Assembly: GCA_965372385.1 (NCBI GenBank)
Contig: CBDVCD010000171.1
Coordinates: forward strand, 1-7,350
DNA length: 7,350 nucleotides
Origin: JASJBU01 sp965372385
GTDB lineage: Bacteria > Pseudomonadota > Gammaproteobacteria > Chromatiales > Chromatiaceae
Direction: 5' to 3'
A program made the translations under genes and the position numbers. Position 1 is the stretch's first letter; every line of letters begins with the position of its first letter. This document shows positions 6,455-7,350 of this stretch, piece by piece. A model generated the notes under the pieces. The model was not told the DNA's origin. It saw nothing but the letters and a program-made list of their open reading frames with translations, and made no database searches.

Positions 6455-6815
6455 ACAGGGCGGCCGCGATGTTGCGGCCTTCCCCCATGAGAATATTGTA
6501 GGTGCGGCATGCGGCGGCAGTCTGCATGGTTTCCAGTCCGATCCGCCGTTGCATCAAGGGCTGGGAGAGGGAAGGGTGGGGGAATCTGTGAACCGCCCCG
6601 GTACCGAGGATCACAATCTCCGGTTTCAGCTCGGCCAGCAGGGTAAAGTCAGCCACTCCAAGCTCGGCAAAATCATCGGGTTGCCAGTTTTCGATCACCC
6701 GACCAGGGGTCACGATCAGACTGTGGTTGTAGATCACCCCATTGATCGTGACCTGGCCCTCCGCGTAGCCCTGGATGACATTGCCACCCCTGGAATCATC
6801 CAATGTAAATTTCAT
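6444..6815 (-). CDS. Mth938/Xcc1710-like (DUF498/DUF598) family protein
   Basis: A 123-residue protein of the family that includes archaeal Mth938, Xanthomonas Xcc1710 and the mitochondrial complex I assembly factor NDUFAF3. The bacterial members have no settled biochemical role. Family features seen: the opening MKFTLDDSRGGNVIQGYAEG, NGVIYNHSLIVTP at 25-37, the glycine motif EIVILGTGAVHRFP at 66-79, and the C-terminal GLETMQTAAACRTYNIL with GEGRNIAAALF at 93-121. Length and ends match full-length members. No Shine-Dalgarno is evident before the ATG at 6815; a seven-base inverted repeat lies just upstream. It converges on, and overlaps by 11 bases, the four-helix membrane protein gene. Confidence 0.92.
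   Translation of the reverse strand: MKFTLDDSRGGNVIQGYAEGQVTINGVIYNHSLIVTPGRVIENWQPDDFAELGVADFTLLAELKPEIVILGTGAVHRFPHPSLSQPLMQRRIGLETMQTAAACRTYNILMGEGRNIAAALFMI
6458..6483. terminator. Weak candidate hairpin after the four-helix protein gene
   Basis: GGCCGC (6462-6467) pairs with GCGGCC (6474-6479) around a six-base loop, and after one mismatch GGG (6458-6460) pairs with TCC (6481-6483), one pair being G:T. It starts four bases after the plus-strand stop codon and lies inside the 3' end of the opposing gene. The following bases are C-rich with no T-run, so any termination activity is doubtful. Confidence 0.22.
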
Positions 6816-6822
6816 GTCGGGA

Positions 6823-6843
6823 AGATAGCGTAAATTGCTATCT
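6823..6843. repeat. Inverted repeat just upstream of the DUF498-family gene
   Basis: AGATAGC (6823-6829) and GCTATCT (6837-6843) form a perfect seven-base dyad with a seven-base spacer, ending eight bases before the minus-strand start at 6815. It takes the place where a ribosome site would be expected, so it may be an operator or a 5' leader hairpin of that gene. Confidence 0.5.
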
Positions 6844-6901
6844 GAAAAAAGCCTTGGTCCGTGATTACACCCGGCCTAAGGAAGAAATGAATAGTCGCCA
6901 G

Positions 6902-6917
6902 TTACGTTATAATGTAA
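6902..6917 (+). promoter_or_regulatory. Candidate -10 box inside a palindrome, upstream of the receiver gene
   Basis: TATAAT (6908-6913) is a perfect -10 hexamer, 70 bases before the ATG at 6984. No convincing -35 box lies 15-19 bases upstream, so an activator or a weak promoter would be implied. The box lies in the near-palindrome TTACGTTATAATGTAA (6902-6917), symmetric at all positions except one G/T pair, which looks operator-like. Confidence 0.4.
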
Positions 6918-6983
6918 ATAGGCCGTTATCAGGCATGGGCCAATAATAAAAATACCCTATCGATAACTTACGTCGGAACGTCG

Positions 6984-7350
6984 ATGTCAGTGAGTGAAGT
7001 AGAGTTGCGCGCCAAAGGACTGCTGTTTGGAGATGAGGCTTCTCAGCTTGGTTTGATGAAGTCCTTACTCGAAACCCATGGTTACGCATCGATGGTCCTG
7101 ACCAATATGGCTGGCGTAGTAAAATCGATGCACGAACAGCCCGATTTCATGATCATGCTGGTCGATCGGAACACCCCGTGGCTGGAAGCTGAGCAACAGC
7201 TTCAGTTGTTGCGAGAGCTGCATAAAAGGCCTCCCCTCATTCTCATCGCCCCTTGTCATGATCCCGAGACAAGGCACAGAATCGCCGCGGTGGATGTCGA
7301 TGATTTCCTTTGTCCACCATTGAAAGAGGGCGAACTCGCGACCCGACTAG
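6984..7350 (+). CDS. Response-regulator receiver-like protein, degenerate, 3' truncated by window end
   Basis: An open frame begins at ATG 6984 and runs without a stop through 122 codons to the window edge. The product reads as a CheY-like receiver. GLLFGDEASQLGLMKSLLETHGY (residues 12-34, split here around G16-D17-E18) matches the first strand and acidic pocket; LVDRNTP (59-65) supplies a candidate phospho-acceptor D61 in a D-x-x-x-P setting; LILIAP (85-90) fits strand four; and DDFLCPPLKEGEL (106-118) fits the end of the fold. In place of the conserved Lys of the usual K-P-F motif is Pro (P111), and the first acidic position is Gly (G16). Phosphorylation may therefore be altered or absent. 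The output domain is beyond the window. The ribosome site (GGAA, 6975-6978) is weak. Confidence 0.72.
   Translation, partial: MSVSEVELRAKGLLFGDEASQLGLMKSLLETHGYASMVLTNMAGVVKSMHEQPDFMIMLVDRNTPWLEAEQQLQLLRELHKRPPLILIAPCHDPETRHRIAAVDVDDFLCPPLKEGELATRL

Noticed and set aside
6402..6833. 143-codon plus-strand frame
   Set aside because: Antisense to the DUF498-family gene, whose conserved motifs are clear.
1..7350. Mobile element, CRISPR array, tRNA or rRNA
   Set aside because: No transposase or integrase, no repeat-spacer pattern, and no cloverleaf or rRNA wording seen on either strand; the palindromes at 2210-2271 lack any associated transposase gene.

Overview
The window reads as a chromosomal stretch of a gammaproteobacterium. 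Its main content is the maturation operon of a cbb3-type cytochrome c oxidase, in the order ccoG-ccoH-ccoI-ccoS. That order, the moderate to high G+C of the coding regions and the protein wording resemble sulfur-oxidising Chromatiales-type lineages. The placement is an inference from sequence style and was not checked by a search.

Layout. Positions 1-38 hold only the tail of an upstream unit, which ends in a strong intrinsic terminator (39-65). A 128-base leader carries a plausible sigma-70 promoter with an FNR-like half-site. It is followed by ccoG (TTG start at 194), ccoH (1707), ccoI (GTG start at 2275) and ccoS (4798), all on the plus strand with gaps of 79, 61 and 24 bases. Two of these gaps are structured: a G:U-containing RNA hairpin lies between ccoG and ccoH, and a striking pair of CTAG-bounded palindromes lies between ccoH and ccoI, the second of which contains the ccoI ribosome binding site. 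ccoS abuts, tail to tail with no gap, a minus-strand gene for an unrecognised membrane-anchored protein with BamE-like segments (5002-5676). A 229-base divergent spacer holds a candidate 20-codon peptide with a CxxC motif. Next come an unrecognised four-helix membrane protein (5906-6454), a convergent and overlapping gene of the Mth938/Xcc1710 (DUF498) family (6444-6815, minus), a second divergent spacer with two dyads, and the 5' part of a degenerate response-regulator receiver protein running off the window end (6984 onward).

How the genes work together. CcoG (polyferredoxin, cupric reductase), CcoI (Cu(I) P1B-type ATPase), CcoH and CcoS act together at the inner membrane. They reduce copper, export it and insert it, with the other cofactors, into the catalytic subunit CcoN of cbb3 oxidase, a high-affinity terminal oxidase for microaerobic respiration. 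The structural genes ccoNOQP are not in view; the terminator at 39-65 could end them, but that is a guess.

No mobile element, CRISPR array, tRNA or rRNA is visible. I find no convincing new multi-gene system. The items most worth a second look are the double palindrome before ccoI, the orphan protein next to ccoS, the CxxC micro-ORF and the receiver domain lacking its conserved lysine.
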